Source: Thalassolituus alkanivorans (GTDB lineage: Bacteria; Pseudomonadota; Gammaproteobacteria; Pseudomonadales; Oceanobacteraceae). From it: DNA of 64,000 nucleotides. The notes beneath the pieces are model-generated. The model ran no database searches. It had not been told where the DNA came from and was given only the letters and a program-made list of their open reading frames with translations. The stretch is from assembly GCF_020447205.1 (NCBI RefSeq), contig NZ_JAJAEL010000038.1:121710-185709 (forward strand), read 5' to 3'. The translations under genes were made by a program, and so were the position numbers. Shown here one piece after another: positions 24,768 through 33,658 of the stretch. Every line of letters starts with the position of its first letter. Position 1 is the first letter of the stretch.

Positions 24768-26130
24768 TTCATTAGTTTATTCGTAGGCATGCTCGTTAAC
24801 ACACCTAAGCCCTTATTCAGATTTCCAGCCTAACCCATTGTCCGGGCTGTAAAAATCATCGTTATTCTCTTTCTTGTCAGGATATAAACGCGCATGCGCG
24901 CTTTTACCCTGAACCGTTCTTTACACTTTGCGCGTTATCACTTTTCGTAAAACCCTAAATGATTGATTTTTCAGGCATCTTTCAGGGCTGAAGGTATCAA
25001 CTCGCGCATGCGCGTTTTGCTACAGGAGCGAAATCGCGCATCAGATTCCGGCAAACGGAAAATATACTGTTTGCATATACAGGTTTTTCTGTCGAAGGTT
25101 TTCCGTGTCTTCCGGTCACAGACAGCAGCTGATTTTTTTCACACACGCTGCCGCCCATCCTTATAAGCGCAGGGCAGGAATTGCGTGATAAAACAGTCGG
25201 ATTTCAGACGGGGAGGGTATCGGTGCTGAGTCAGATAAACCGACCTGACGGTCTGAGTTCTGGTGTTGTTATATCGTGCGGATACGGCTTCCCTGCTGGT
25301 CTGAAGAGTACTGAAGTTCCGGGATAGGTTCAATAATTGATAAAACTGGTTACAAGTGGCAAAGGACGACAGTGGAAATCCGCCACCTATTGCTGAGCAG
25401 CGGCTTTCCTTTCAGATTATTTGGTGGGCAGTGCCCACCCTACATTTTGGTGTGAATGACAGGCTCTTGTCTGTCGTGGATAAGATCCACTCCTACGATT
25501 CGGCGTCTGTTTCATATTCGGCTTTGCGTGATTGATGGTTTGTGCGCCTGCAGGACGCCGGTTTGAATCATTCTGCGCCGGTACGTCCCGGCATGGATGC
25601 CGGGCGAGCGAATAGGGCCATGGATGGCCCATTATTCGCGTTACCGAGACCGCAGGATTGTTCAGGTCGGATGAAGTCCTGCACAGCGCGAAGCGGGGAG
25701 TTTGCCCGACCGGCGTGAGGGGTAAGACCCCTCAAAGAGGTCATAAGGCCGGGCGGTAGCCCAAAAAGCCAGCCCGCGCAGCGGCTACAACTCAGAACAC
25801 AACTACCTCCAGCAGTAGCACTACCACGCAGAGCGTGAGAGCGAGTCAGACACAGCAACCAGTCCGCGCAGCGGCTACAACTCAGAACACAACTACCTCC
25901 AGCGGCAGCACTACCACGCAGAGCGTGGGAGCGAGCGAGTAGAAAGCAGAGCGGTGTAGCGAGTCGTATCGCGACTGAAAGTCGCTCCCACAAGTCTCTC
26001 CCGCATGTCGCGGATAAGATCCGCTTCCATACACTGCCAACCAGCAGCTGCCACCAACACTGTTCCGCAACGCCGGCTTATGGCAGCATTCCCCCATTGT
26101 CATCTTTGATCACCACAGGCCCGAGCCTTT
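24768..26130. repeat. 1.36-kb non-coding region rich in palindromic intergenic repeats
   Basis: No credible gene. Contents: attC-like remnant to about 24810; two copies of the palindrome CGCGCATGCGCG (24889-24900, 25003-25014); a REP-like TGGTGGGCAGTGCCCACC near 25421; GTGGATAAGATCCACTCC near 25477 and its relative GCGGATAAGATCCGCTTCC near 26011; and two 90-bp tandem units starting at 25775 and 25865 (CGCGCAGCGGCTACAACTC ... ACCACGCAGAGCGTG). The last motif recurs near 40100. A long minus-strand frame at 25568-25993 is produced by these repeats and is not called. Confidence 0.7.
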
Positions 26131-26568
26131 ATGTCCGATTCCAATCCGCTGCTGCTCGATAAGCAATTGTGCTTCTCTCTGTACGCCACCTCGCTGGCGA
26201 TGACTCAGGTGTATAAACCTCTGCTGGAGCCGCTGGGGCTGACCTATCCGCAGTATCTGGTGTTGCTGATTCTGTGGGAGCAGGACGGTCTGGGGCTGAA
26301 GGATATTGCCGCGCGTCTGGGGCAGAAGCCGGGGGCGTTAACGCCGGTAATCAAGCGGATGGAGGCTGAGGGCCTGATCAGCCGTTCGCGCAGCAGCGCC
26401 GATGAGCGGTTGCTGGAGATCCGCCTCAGTGAGCATGGCCGCAGCCTGCGCGAGAAGGCGTTGCAGGTGAATGCCTGTGCCGCCAGTCACTGCAATGCAG
26501 CCATTCCGGAGCTGATGGATCTGAAAGAGCGGCTGGATGTTCTGCGCCGGGCATTGCAGGGGGAATGA
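26131..26568 (+). CDS. ohrR: OhrR, MarR-family organic-peroxide-sensing repressor
   Basis: 145 residues. The redox-sensing cysteine is at residue 14 in KQLCFSLY, the signature of OhrR; the winged helix follows (LTYPQYLVLLILWEQDGLGL, ARLGQKPGALTPVIKRMEAE, then DERLLEIRL). Organic hydroperoxides oxidise this Cys and release DNA. It lies directly before ohr in the same direction, with two palindromes in between that are plausible operators. The start codon context has no strong ribosome site. Confidence 0.93.
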   Translation: MSDSNPLLLDKQLCFSLYATSLAMTQVYKPLLEPLGLTYPQYLVLLILWEQDGLGLKDIAARLGQKPGALTPVIKRMEAEGLISRSRSSADERLLEIRLSEHGRSLREKALQVNACAASHCNAAIPELMDLKERLDVLRRALQGE

Positions 26569-26571
26569 TTT

Positions 26572-26589
26572 TATATTGCACGCAATATA
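26572..26589 (+). promoter_or_regulatory. Palindrome downstream of ohrR, candidate operator
   Basis: TATATTGC-AC-GCAATATA begins 4 bases after the ohrR stop. It is a perfect 8-bp inverted repeat with a 2-base spacer, in the ohr promoter region. Confidence 0.5.
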
Positions 26590-26645
26590 TTATTGCGATA
26601 ATCTTTTCTCCGTTCTGGCCGCACAAGGCCATTTTTTACAGGCAA

Positions 26646-26665
26646 ATAGTTATCGCGATAACTAT
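26646..26665 (+). promoter_or_regulatory. 20-bp perfect palindrome upstream of ohr, candidate OhrR operator
   Basis: ATAGTTATCGCGATAACTAT is a perfect 20-bp palindrome 74 bases before the ohr start. The half site ATTGCGATAAT recurs near 26591, suggesting cooperative binding. Confidence 0.65.
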
Positions 26666-26739
26666 AGCTTGGTGGCAGCGGGCAGAAGCAAGCAGCAGAA
26701 GACGGTGCCAGCAACGACGAACCGAAAACGGAGAATTCT

Positions 26740-27162
26740 ATGGAAATTTTGTATACCGCCCAGGCAACCTCAACCGGTGGCCGTGATGGCCGCTCTGTCT
26801 CATCCGACCAGGCGCTGGATGTCAAACTCAGCACACCCAAAGCACTGGGTGGTGCCGGTGGTGATGGTACAAATCCGGAGCAGCTGTTTGCGGCAGGCTA
26901 TTCCGCCTGTTTTATCGGCGCGCTGAAGTATGTGGCGATGCAGGATAAAACCGCGCTGCCGGCAGACACCGCCATTACCGCGTATGTGGGTATTGGCCCT
27001 AATGATAAGGGTGTGGGTTTTGCCATCGACGTTGAGCTGCATATCAGCCTGCCGGGCATGGATAACACTGTCGCTCAGACATTGGTGGAAAAGGCACACC
27101 AGGTATGTCCATACTCTAACGCTACCCGCGGTAATATCCGTGTTGAGCTGGTGCTGGTCTGA
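26740..27162 (+). CDS. ohr: Organic hydroperoxide reductase Ohr
   Basis: 140 residues, full length. The two catalytic cysteines are in [13 protein letters not shown] (about residue 60) and [14 protein letters not shown] (about 124), with the active-site Arg in the conserved N-terminal region TGGRDGRS. Ohr reduces fatty-acid and other organic hydroperoxides using lipoylated partners, fitting an organism handling lipids and hydrocarbons. Regulated by the adjacent OhrR. Confidence 0.97.
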   Translation: MEILYTAQATSTGGRDGRSVSSDQALDVKLSTPKALGGAGGDGTNPEQLFAAGYSACFIGALKYVAMQDKTALPADTAITAYVGIGPNDKGVGFAIDVELHISLPGMDNTVAQTLVEKAHQVCPYSNATRGNIRVELVLV

Positions 27163-27269
27163 GTCATCGCAGTCTTTTGTCGGTGTAATACAACGGCGTG
27201 TGAATACAGCACGCCGGCATCTGCTCAGGTGTAACCGCTAAGACCATTTTTTATGTCAGGAGAACAACC

Positions 27270-28271
27270 ATGATCAAAGCCTACGCAGCCTTCGAACCGG
27301 GTGGTGAACTCAAGCCGTTTGAATACGATCCGGGCCCGCTGGGTGACCATGATGTGGAAATCGATGTTGAATACTGCGGTATCTGCCACAGCGATCTGAG
27401 CATGCTGAATAACGAATGGGGTATGACCCGTTATCCCTTTGTGCCGGGCCATGAGGTGGCGGGGCGCATCAGTGCGGTAGGCGCTCATGTGAAAAAACTG
27501 CAGGTCGGTGACCGTGTTGGTCTGGGCTGGCATTCCGGTTACTGCAACGAGTGTCAGACCTGTATGGAAGGCGACCATAACCTCTGTGCCGGCGCGCGCG
27601 GCACTATCGTTGGCCGTCATGGCGGTTTTGCCGACAAGGTGCGGGCACAGTCAGCCAGTGTGGTGAAACTGCCGGATAACGTCAGCAGCGAAGTGGCCGG
27701 GCCGCTGTTCTGCGGTGGCGTAACGGTGTTTAACCCTATTGTGCAGTTTGGTGTTAAGCCCACGGCGCGTGTTGGTGTGGTGGGTATTGGTGGCCTTGGC
27801 CATATGGCGCTGCAGTTCCTCAATGCCTGGGGCTGTGAAGTAACGGCCTTTACCTCGTCGGAAGCCAAGCGCACCGAAGCGCTGGAGCTGGGCGCACACC
27901 GTACGCTGGATTCCCGTGATGAGCAGGCGCTGAAAGATTCCGCCGGTTATTTCGATCTGATTCTGTCGACGGTGAATGTAAAACTCGACTGGGGTTCGTA
28001 TGTAAATACCCTGCGTCCGAAAGGCCGTTTGCATCTGGTTGGTGCGGTACTGGAACCGGTCGAGTTGAATGTGTTCTCGCTGATGGGCGGCCAGCGTTCG
28101 GTGTCGTCGTCGCCGGTTGGCAGCCCGGCAGTGATTGCGCAGATGCTGGAATTTGCCGCCCGCCATCATATTGAACCTCAAGTAGAAGTGTTTGATATGG
28201 CGGACGTGAACAGCGCCATTGACCGTCTGGAAAACGGCAGCCCGCGCTATCGTGTGGTGCTGAAAAAGTAA
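27270..28271 (+). CDS. Zinc-dependent NAD(P) alcohol dehydrogenase (YahK/CAD-like)
   Basis: 333 residues. The catalytic zinc ligands are in CGICHSDLSML and PGHEVAGRI, the structural zinc Cys set in CNECQTCMEGDHNLC, and the Rossmann motif is VGIGGLGHMALQF. The sequence pattern is of the cinnamyl/YahK-type aldehyde reductase group. AGGAG precedes the ATG. It may reduce aldehydes produced from lipid peroxidation or alkane oxidation; the true substrate is not visible. Confidence 0.95.
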   Translation: MIKAYAAFEPGGELKPFEYDPGPLGDHDVEIDVEYCGICHSDLSMLNNEWGMTRYPFVPGHEVAGRISAVGAHVKKLQVGDRVGLGWHSGYCNECQTCMEGDHNLCAGARGTIVGRHGGFADKVRAQSASVVKLPDNVSSEVAGPLFCGGVTVFNPIVQFGVKPTARVGVVGIGGLGHMALQFLNAWGCEVTAFTSSEAKRTEALELGAHRTLDSRDEQALKDSAGYFDLILSTVNVKLDWGSYVNTLRPKGRLHLVGAVLEPVELNVFSLMGGQRSVSSSPVGSPAVIAQMLEFAARHHIEPQVEVFDMADVNSAIDRLENGSPRYRVVLKK

Positions 28272-28322
28272 GCGGCATTGCTGTTGTGCTGCTGTTGTAC
28301 AGCTGTTGTGCTTAAAGCCCGG

Positions 28323-28347
28323 AGCCGCCTCGTTTGGCGGCTTTTTT
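28323..28347 (+). terminator. Rho-independent terminator after the alcohol dehydrogenase
   Basis: AGCCGCC (28323-28329) pairs with GGCGGCT (28336-28342) and is followed by a T-run. Confidence 0.9.
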
Positions 28348-28493
28348 ATGCCTGCAACACGATGCCGGATTGTTATACATCACTGGTTTTTATAAATAGT
28401 GCCTGTCGCTTGTAGTCAGCACTGGCGGGCAGGCAGGACTGGGCTAGATTGAGAGCGTGTGTACCCTGTATGCAAACTTATTCCGGAGCAGTT

Positions 28494-29792
28494 ATGTGGT
28501 TCGATAAAAACAAAGACAAGGTTCAGCAGCTTGAACAGGCCCTGGCCAGTGCTCAGGCACTGGAGCAGGCATTGCGTCAGGATTCCGCAATGATTGAATT
28601 CGCCCCGGATGGCACGATTAAGGATGTGAATGATCTTTTTCTGCAGGTGGTTGGCTATCGCCGCGATGAGGTGGTGGGCCAGCATCACCGTATGTTTTGC
28701 AGCACCGACTATGCGGCTTCCGAAGAGTACCGTGCGTTCTGGAAAAAGCTTGCCGCCGGACAATTTGCGAGCGGCTCTTTTCCGCGGATTAATAAACAGG
28801 GGGAGCGCCTGTGGCTGCGCGCTACCTATTTTCCGGTGTTGCAGAATGGCCGTGTGATTCGTGTTATCAAGCTGGCTCAGGACGTAACGGCTAATACAGA
28901 AAAACGCCGTAGCCAGGAAGCGGTAATGGATGCGCTGAACCGCTCGCAGGCCATTATTGAATTTACCCCGGATGGCACCATTCTCAATGCCAATGACAAT
29001 TTCCTGAACACCATGGGCTACCGGGCGGAAGAATTGCGCGGTAAACATCACCGCATTTTTTGCAACGACGCTTTTTACCGCGAGCAGCCGGACTTCTGGC
29101 AAAGGCTGGCACAGGGGCGGGTGCAGAGCGGTAAGTTTGAACGACGTGACAAGCGTGGCCGTACTGTATGGCTGGAAGCCAGCTATAACCCGATTTTTGA
29201 TGCGCAAAAACGCGTTATTAAGGTGATTAAGTTTGCCAGCGATATTACCGAACGGGTGCTGCAGGCCGAGCAGGTGCGTGAAGCATCGGAGCTGGCACGC
29301 AGTAATTCGGCCGATACCGTTAACCTGGCCCAGAATGGCAGTGGTCTGTTACGTGCCAGTGTTACGGCATCGGCGCAGGTGGCGACGCAGGTGGGTGATG
29401 TGGCACAGAGCATCAGCAAACTAAGCAGTAAATCGGCGGAAATTTCCGCCATCGTCACCACCATCAGCAGCATTGCTGAACAAACCAACCTGCTGGCATT
29501 AAATGCTGCGATTGAAGCGGCGCGTGCCGGTGAGCATGGCCGTGGTTTTGCGGTGGTCGCCGATGAAGTGCGCAGTCTGGCATCGCGCACTAACAGCTCA
29601 ACGCTGGAAATCGACGAAATGGTTAAGGCGAATGAAGCCCTGACCCGTGCGGCGATGGAGCAGATGGAAAAAACCCAGCAGCAGACAAAGCAGGTGGGCG
29701 AGCAGATTCAGCAGGCAGCGGATGTGATTGAGCAGATCCGCCACAGCGCTGAAGATGTGGCCGCTACAGTCGCGCGCCTGAATCAGTCCTGA
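28494..29792 (+). CDS. Soluble chemoreceptor with two PAS domains and a methyl-accepting signalling domain
   Basis: 432 residues from the ATG at 28494 (CGGAGC upstream). There is no membrane segment. An N-terminal coiled coil ([19 protein letters not shown]) is followed by PAS 1 ([19 protein letters not shown], about 32-125), PAS 2 ([20 protein letters not shown], about 155-250), each with a PAC-like C-terminal [10 protein letters not shown] / [10 protein letters not shown], and a short signalling hairpin containing the conserved tip [20 protein letters not shown]. This is the BdlA-like architecture that senses redox or oxygen and signals to CheA. The C-terminal methylation helix is short. 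Confidence 0.93.
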   Translation: MWFDKNKDKVQQLEQALASAQALEQALRQDSAMIEFAPDGTIKDVNDLFLQVVGYRRDEVVGQHHRMFCSTDYAASEEYRAFWKKLAAGQFASGSFPRINKQGERLWLRATYFPVLQNGRVIRVIKLAQDVTANTEKRRSQEAVMDALNRSQAIIEFTPDGTILNANDNFLNTMGYRAEELRGKHHRIFCNDAFYREQPDFWQRLAQGRVQSGKFERRDKRGRTVWLEASYNPIFDAQKRVIKVIKFASDITERVLQAEQVREASELARSNSADTVNLAQNGSGLLRASVTASAQVATQVGDVAQSISKLSSKSAEISAIVTTISSIAEQTNLLALNAAIEAARAGEHGRGFAVVADEVRSLASRTNSSTLEIDEMVKANEALTRAAMEQMEKTQQQTKQVGEQIQQAADVIEQIRHSAEDVAATVARLNQS

Positions 29793-30280
29793 TTGCCCGC
29801 ACTGTCTGGCGGCTGCAGATACTGATCGCGCAGCGCCAGAATCTGCTCGTCACTCAGACAATGGCCTGCCTCCCAGCTGCTTTCCAGCAGGCAACGCAGC
29901 GCATGCAACTGATCGCGCTGCCGTTGCAGGCTGGCCAGTAAGGTATCGATATCCTCCAGCCGGCCATTCAGGGTCGTCATTACCCGCTCATGATCCACAG
30001 CTTTCTGCTCATCGCGCAGCAGGGCCGGAATATCCCCCAGCGCAAAGCCCATATTCTGCAGGCTGCGGATCATCTGCAGGCGTAACAGTGCGCTGCCATC
30101 GTAACGGCGGCTGCCGCCGGCGGTACGCTGCACGCCACTCAGCAAACCCTGCTGTTCGTAATAGCGGATGGTGGACGCAGGCGTCTGACTCTGGGCCGCC
30201 AGCTCACCAATGCGCATTAAGCGTGTATCCGCTTTGCCGGAGGGGGTTACAGAGGATTTATCGACAGATGAAAACGGCAT
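29783..30280 (-). CDS. MerR-family transcriptional regulator
   Basis: 165 residues from the ATG at 30280; the typical MerR start MRIGELAAQ at 30217 is an equally possible start. The winged helix is clear ([39 protein letters not shown]), followed by a dimerisation coiled coil and a single Cys in each of LHALRCLL and [10 protein letters not shown]. There is no obvious metal-binding CX(n)C loop. It is divergent from an old yellow enzyme gene with a MerR-type promoter between them, and its 3' end overlaps the chemoreceptor gene by 10 bases. Confidence 0.88.
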   Translation of the reverse strand: MPFSSVDKSSVTPSGKADTRLMRIGELAAQSQTPASTIRYYEQQGLLSGVQRTAGGSRRYDGSALLRLQMIRSLQNMGFALGDIPALLRDEQKAVDHERVMTTLNGRLEDIDTLLASLQRQRDQLHALRCLLESSWEAGHCLSDEQILALRDQYLQPPDSAGNQD

Positions 30281-30290
30281 AAAAAACCAG

Positions 30291-30321
30291 TTGAACTTAA
30301 AGTTAACTTTAAATTTAACAT
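30291..30321 (+). promoter_or_regulatory. MerR-type promoter with 19-bp spacer and central dyad
   Basis: TTGAAC (-35, 30291-30296), 19 bases, TAACAT (-10, 30316-30321). The spacer contains the perfect palindrome TTAAAGTTAACTTTAA (30297-30312). An overlong spacer filled by a dyad is the hallmark of promoters remodelled by MerR proteins; it drives the old yellow enzyme gene. Confidence 0.8.
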
Positions 30322-30362
30322 GGTGCTGTTCAGTTATCACCAATCAATGATCGGGAGTTGTT

Positions 30363-31592
30363 ATGAGCTCAGTTGTCTTTACGCCGTTGACCCTGCCTAA
30401 CGGTCAGCAGCTTGCTAACCGCATCGCCAAAGCGGCGATGGAAGAAAATATGGGCGATGCGCGGTTACTGCCGGATGCGGCACTGACTCATCTCTACCGG
30501 CGCTGGGGACAGGGCGGCAGCGGCCTGATCATTACCGGTAACGTCATGGTCGATCATCTGGCGATGACCGGCCCCGGTGGTCTGGCGCTGGAAGCGCAAA
30601 CGCCGCTGGCCCCTTTTATTGCTTTGGCACAGGCGGCGAAAGAGCAGGGCGCAAAAATCTGGATGCAGATTAATCACCCCGGCCGTCAGGTGTATGCCGC
30701 ACTGGGCGGTAAGGTGTTGTCGGCATCTGCAGTGGCGGTGGATCTGGGTAAGCACTCGCATTTATTCGCCCGGCCGCAGGCAATGACGCCAGCCGATATC
30801 GGCGATGTGATTGAACGCTTTGTAACGACCGCTCGCCGTGCCGAAGAAGCCGGTTTTGACGGTGTGGAAATTCATGCCGCACACGGTTATTTACTCAGCC
30901 AGTTTTTATCACCACTGACCAATCAGCGCACGGATGAATGGGGTGGTAGTCTGGAAAACCGTGCGCGCTTATTACTGGAAATTACCCGTCGTATCCGCGC
31001 GGTGGTTAAACCGGGGTTTGCTGTTGCGGTTAAATTAAATTCCGCCGACTTTCAGCGCGGCGGATTCGATATTGCCGATGCCAAAGCGGTGGTGGAATGG
31101 CTCAATCCGCTGGCGGTCGATGCCATTGAAATTTCCGGCGGCAGTTACGAAGCTCCGGCAATGCAGGGACGCACCGCCGATGGCCGCACTCTGGCACGCG
31201 AAGCGTATTTTCTCGAATTCGCCGCACAGATTGCGGCAGTCGCCAATATGCCGGTTATGAGTACCGGTGGTATTACCCGTCTGCAGACGGCGGAACAGGT
31301 TGTTAATGCCGGCGTGGCATTATTGGGGATGGCCAGTGCACTGGCGGTCTGCCCTGATCTGCCCAAACGCTGGCAACAGAATCCGGCGTTTGAGTTACCG
31401 CTGGCGCGTATCGAATGGAAAGATAAGGCCATCGCCAGCGTCGCTACCATGGCATTAATCAAACGCCATTTACGCCGCTGGGGGAGTGGGGCAAAAAAAG
31501 AAACGGTATTAAATCCGCTGTTAAGTTTGATACTCGACCGGGTGCGGCTGAAAAAACTGATTAAGCGTTATCGTAAGCTGATTGGTGTCTGA
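30363..31592 (+). CDS. NADH:flavin oxidoreductase, old yellow enzyme family
   Basis: 409 residues. FMN-binding TIM barrel with FTPLTLPNGQQLANRIAKAA, GLIITGNVMVD, WMQINHPGRQ, GVEIHAAHGYLLSQFLSP (the His/His active-site region), LTNQRTDEWGGSLENRARLL and a terminal STGGITRL phosphate-binding motif. It should reduce activated C=C bonds or 2-enoyl substrates. A MerR regulator is divergently encoded and a MerR-type promoter precedes it, implying induction by an electrophile or oxidant. Confidence 0.95.
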   Translation: MSSVVFTPLTLPNGQQLANRIAKAAMEENMGDARLLPDAALTHLYRRWGQGGSGLIITGNVMVDHLAMTGPGGLALEAQTPLAPFIALAQAAKEQGAKIWMQINHPGRQVYAALGGKVLSASAVAVDLGKHSHLFARPQAMTPADIGDVIERFVTTARRAEEAGFDGVEIHAAHGYLLSQFLSPLTNQRTDEWGGSLENRARLLLEITRRIRAVVKPGFAVAVKLNSADFQRGGFDIADAKAVVEWLNPLAVDAIEISGGSYEAPAMQGRTADGRTLAREAYFLEFAAQIAAVANMPVMSTGGITRLQTAEQVVNAGVALLGMASALAVCPDLPKRWQQNPAFELPLARIEWKDKAIASVATMALIKRHLRRWGSGAKKETVLNPLLSLILDRVRLKKLIKRYRKLIGV

Positions 31593-31600
31593 TTACAGGA

Positions 31601-31635
31601 AAACAGGCGTCCATTAACGGACACCTGTTTTTATA
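31601..31635. terminator. Terminator hairpin between convergent genes
   Basis: AAACAGGCGTCC (31601-31612) pairs with GGACACCTGTTT (31619-31630) with one mismatch and is followed by a short T-rich tail. Confidence 0.8.
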
Positions 31636-31639
31636 AGCT

Positions 31640-32080
31640 TCAGGCATGCTTCACATTCATGGTGATATCGGCGGTAAAGCACAGCGTGTTCTGGTCGTCG
31701 TAAGCGGCGACCGGAATATGCACTTCTCCGGGTTGGGAAAAATCCACCGCACTGCAATCGGCCTCAACCTTTAAATCGGTTTTGGCTTTGGCCACATATT
31801 TCACACTCATACCCGCCGGAATCCAGCGTGCGCCAGCCGGGATGCTGGCGTCGGTCACAATGCCGGCCATTAATTCAGCCGCGTTGCACATGGCAATCGC
31901 ATGAACAGTACCAATATGGTTATGCACTTTTTTCTGGTTACGCAGAATCATACTGGCGTAGCCCGGACGCAGTTCGGTGACTTCCGGATCAATGGTGGAA
32001 AAATACGGGGCGACCATGCCGATACCGGCCGAAAATTGCTGTGCACCGAGTTGTTCAAACATTTTTAAAAACTGGCTCAT
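31640..32080 (-). CDS. Hotdog-fold DUF4442 thioesterase-like protein
   Basis: 146 residues. The hotdog signature is RPGYASMILRNQKKVHNHIG and TVHAIAMCNAAELMAGIVTD, with ARWIPAGMSVKYVAKAKTDL as the central strand; this is the DUF4442 group of acyl-CoA thioesterase-like proteins. It is followed on the same strand upstream by an alpha/beta hydrolase, suggesting acyl-chain metabolism. Confidence 0.88.
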   Translation of the reverse strand: MSQFLKMFEQLGAQQFSAGIGMVAPYFSTIDPEVTELRPGYASMILRNQKKVHNHIGTVHAIAMCNAAELMAGIVTDASIPAGARWIPAGMSVKYVAKAKTDLKVEADCSAVDFSQPGEVHIPVAAYDDQNTLCFTADITMNVKHA

Positions 32081-32145
32081 CGTTTTCTCTCTCTTATTTG
32101 GGTGAATTATGGTGGTGAGCTATTGTGATGAATTCGCGGTAAAAC

Positions 32146-32988
32146 TTATTGCAGCAAGGGCAGTAATTGCCCGGCCCAGACGGAATCGCGGTAGCGCTCG
32201 CGGAACCAGCCCAGATGGCCGATTTTCTTTTCACCGATATCCGCCGGTTTCAGGCGGATCATGGTGCGTGGTGAATTCTGATAAAAGCTGTGCAGCGATT
32301 CGACATTGCGCCGTGACATCATTTCATCGTCGCTGAAGGCAACCGAGGTGATCGGAACCGTGACACTGGCAAAGCGTGCGCGCATAGCTTCACCTTCGGC
32401 GCCCACTGCGTATTCACGGTTCAGGCACCAGCGTCGCCACTGGCGCATCACATTGGCGGGCAGATCGCCGACCATGTTTAATCGGGCACCGGGAAAATAA
32501 CCGGCCAGCGGTACGCTTAATGGTGCGATGAAATACCAAAGCAGCCAGGCCACGCGTTTGGTCGGCGGTGAATTTTCGCGCCAGTAACCGCTGCCTGAGG
32601 CCACGGTAATGGCCTGATCAATCTGATTAACGGCGGGAATCATTCCCAGCAACTGGCCACCAACACTGTGGCCGATCCACTGTAATTTCAGTCCGGGAAA
32701 ATAATCCCGGGCGAAGCGGATAATGGCGGTGCAGTCTTCTTCGCCCCAGTCGCTGATATTGGTCTGGCAATGGCGCAGAGGTGTCTGCAGTGATTCTCCG
32801 GTACCGAAGTAATCGAAGGTAATAACGTTGTGGCCCTGTTCGCAGAGAAAATGCGCAAACTTTTCATAGCAGCCCTGGGGCACACCCATCGCGCCGGCAA
32901 CGACAACAACCGAGCGGGCTTCGCTGGCGTTGAATAAGCGTGCGCTGAGCAGTCGCCCGCCCTGAGTCATCACTTCAATTTTTTCCAT
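32146..32988 (-). CDS. Alpha/beta hydrolase
   Basis: 280 residues. The nucleophile elbow is GHSVGG (QWIGHSVGGQLLGMI), the oxyanion region is VVVAGAMGVPQGCYEKFAHF, DYFGTGES follows, and a candidate catalytic His is in KKIGHLGWFRERY near the C-terminus. It resembles YheT/serine-esterase type hydrolases; the substrate is unknown. It is on the same strand as the hotdog protein and a MarR regulator, which probably controls this set. Confidence 0.9.
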   Translation of the reverse strand: MEKIEVMTQGGRLLSARLFNASEARSVVVVAGAMGVPQGCYEKFAHFLCEQGHNVITFDYFGTGESLQTPLRHCQTNISDWGEEDCTAIIRFARDYFPGLKLQWIGHSVGGQLLGMIPAVNQIDQAITVASGSGYWRENSPPTKRVAWLLWYFIAPLSVPLAGYFPGARLNMVGDLPANVMRQWRRWCLNREYAVGAEGEAMRARFASVTVPITSVAFSDDEMMSRRNVESLHSFYQNSPRTMIRLKPADIGEKKIGHLGWFRERYRDSVWAGQLLPLLQ

Positions 32989-33004
32989 GCTGTCCTCCGT
33001 ATGT

Positions 33005-33418
33005 TCAGAATTCGCTCAGTAAGCGGTTTAAAAATCGCAGGATGACCAACACTTCCTGCTCGCTGAAACCTTCGGTCATGGCGGCATTCAGCTGGCTGAT
33101 CAGCGGCCTGGCGCTGTCGATCTTGCTGCGTCCGAGCAGGGTCAGATAAAGACGCGAAGCGCGGCCATCCATCTCACAGGCGCGGCGTTCTATCAGGCCG
33201 TTGTGTTCCATCCGTGCTGCCAGACCGGTCAGGGCCGAATTATTCAGATTCAGGCTCTGCGCCAGATCCTTCAGCAGACAACCTTCATTGGCGGTAATCA
33301 GCATCAGGGCGCCAAGCTGGGTTACGGAAATGCCCAGAGCTTCTTCGGCCTTCTGATCGGCGTGTTTGTATACCCGGTGGCGTGCGCTGTTGAGCAGGTA
33401 GAAGAGACGTTTATCCAT
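33005..33418 (-). CDS. MarR-family transcriptional regulator
   Basis: 137 residues from the ATG at 33418. A winged helix is visible (ISVTQLGALMLITANEGCLL, LAQSLNLNNSALTGLAARME, then GLIERRACEMDGRASRLYLT). Two identical 12-bp palindromes lie just upstream and are likely its own operators. It sits 16 bases upstream of the alpha/beta hydrolase gene start and is probably co-transcribed with it. Confidence 0.92.
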   Translation of the reverse strand: MDKRLFYLLNSARHRVYKHADQKAEEALGISVTQLGALMLITANEGCLLKDLAQSLNLNNSALTGLAARMEHNGLIERRACEMDGRASRLYLTLLGRSKIDSARPLISQLNAAMTEGFSEQEVLVILRFLNRLLSEF

Positions 33419-33443
33419 AGTTAATGACCGCACGACAATTTAG

Positions 33444-33477
33444 TTCACATGTGAAGCAAATATAGTTCACATGTGAA
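33444..33477 (-). promoter_or_regulatory. Paired operator upstream of the MarR gene
   Basis: The perfect palindrome TTCACATGTGAA occurs at 33444-33455 and again at 33466-33477, each preceded by G and followed by G. Centres are 22 bases apart, two helical turns, so dimers would bind the same face of DNA. Confidence 0.75.
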
Positions 33478-33658
33478 GTAAGTAGCAAGCAGGTTTTGCT
33501 TTGCCTGATTTCAGACAGGGGTTAAGCCCATCCTTAACCGCTTTTCCGAACCCTCTGTTTCAGCCATTAACTAAATAGGCATTCAATAAATACTTGATAG
33601 TGGTGTTTTTAACCGCTATTTTTGGCTCATATTGGTGTTTTAAATAAACAGGTGTTCT

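Noticed and set aside
25568..25993. 141-codon minus-strand frame with repeated HALRGSA-type segments
   Set aside because: The repetition reflects the 90-bp non-coding repeat, not a protein family.
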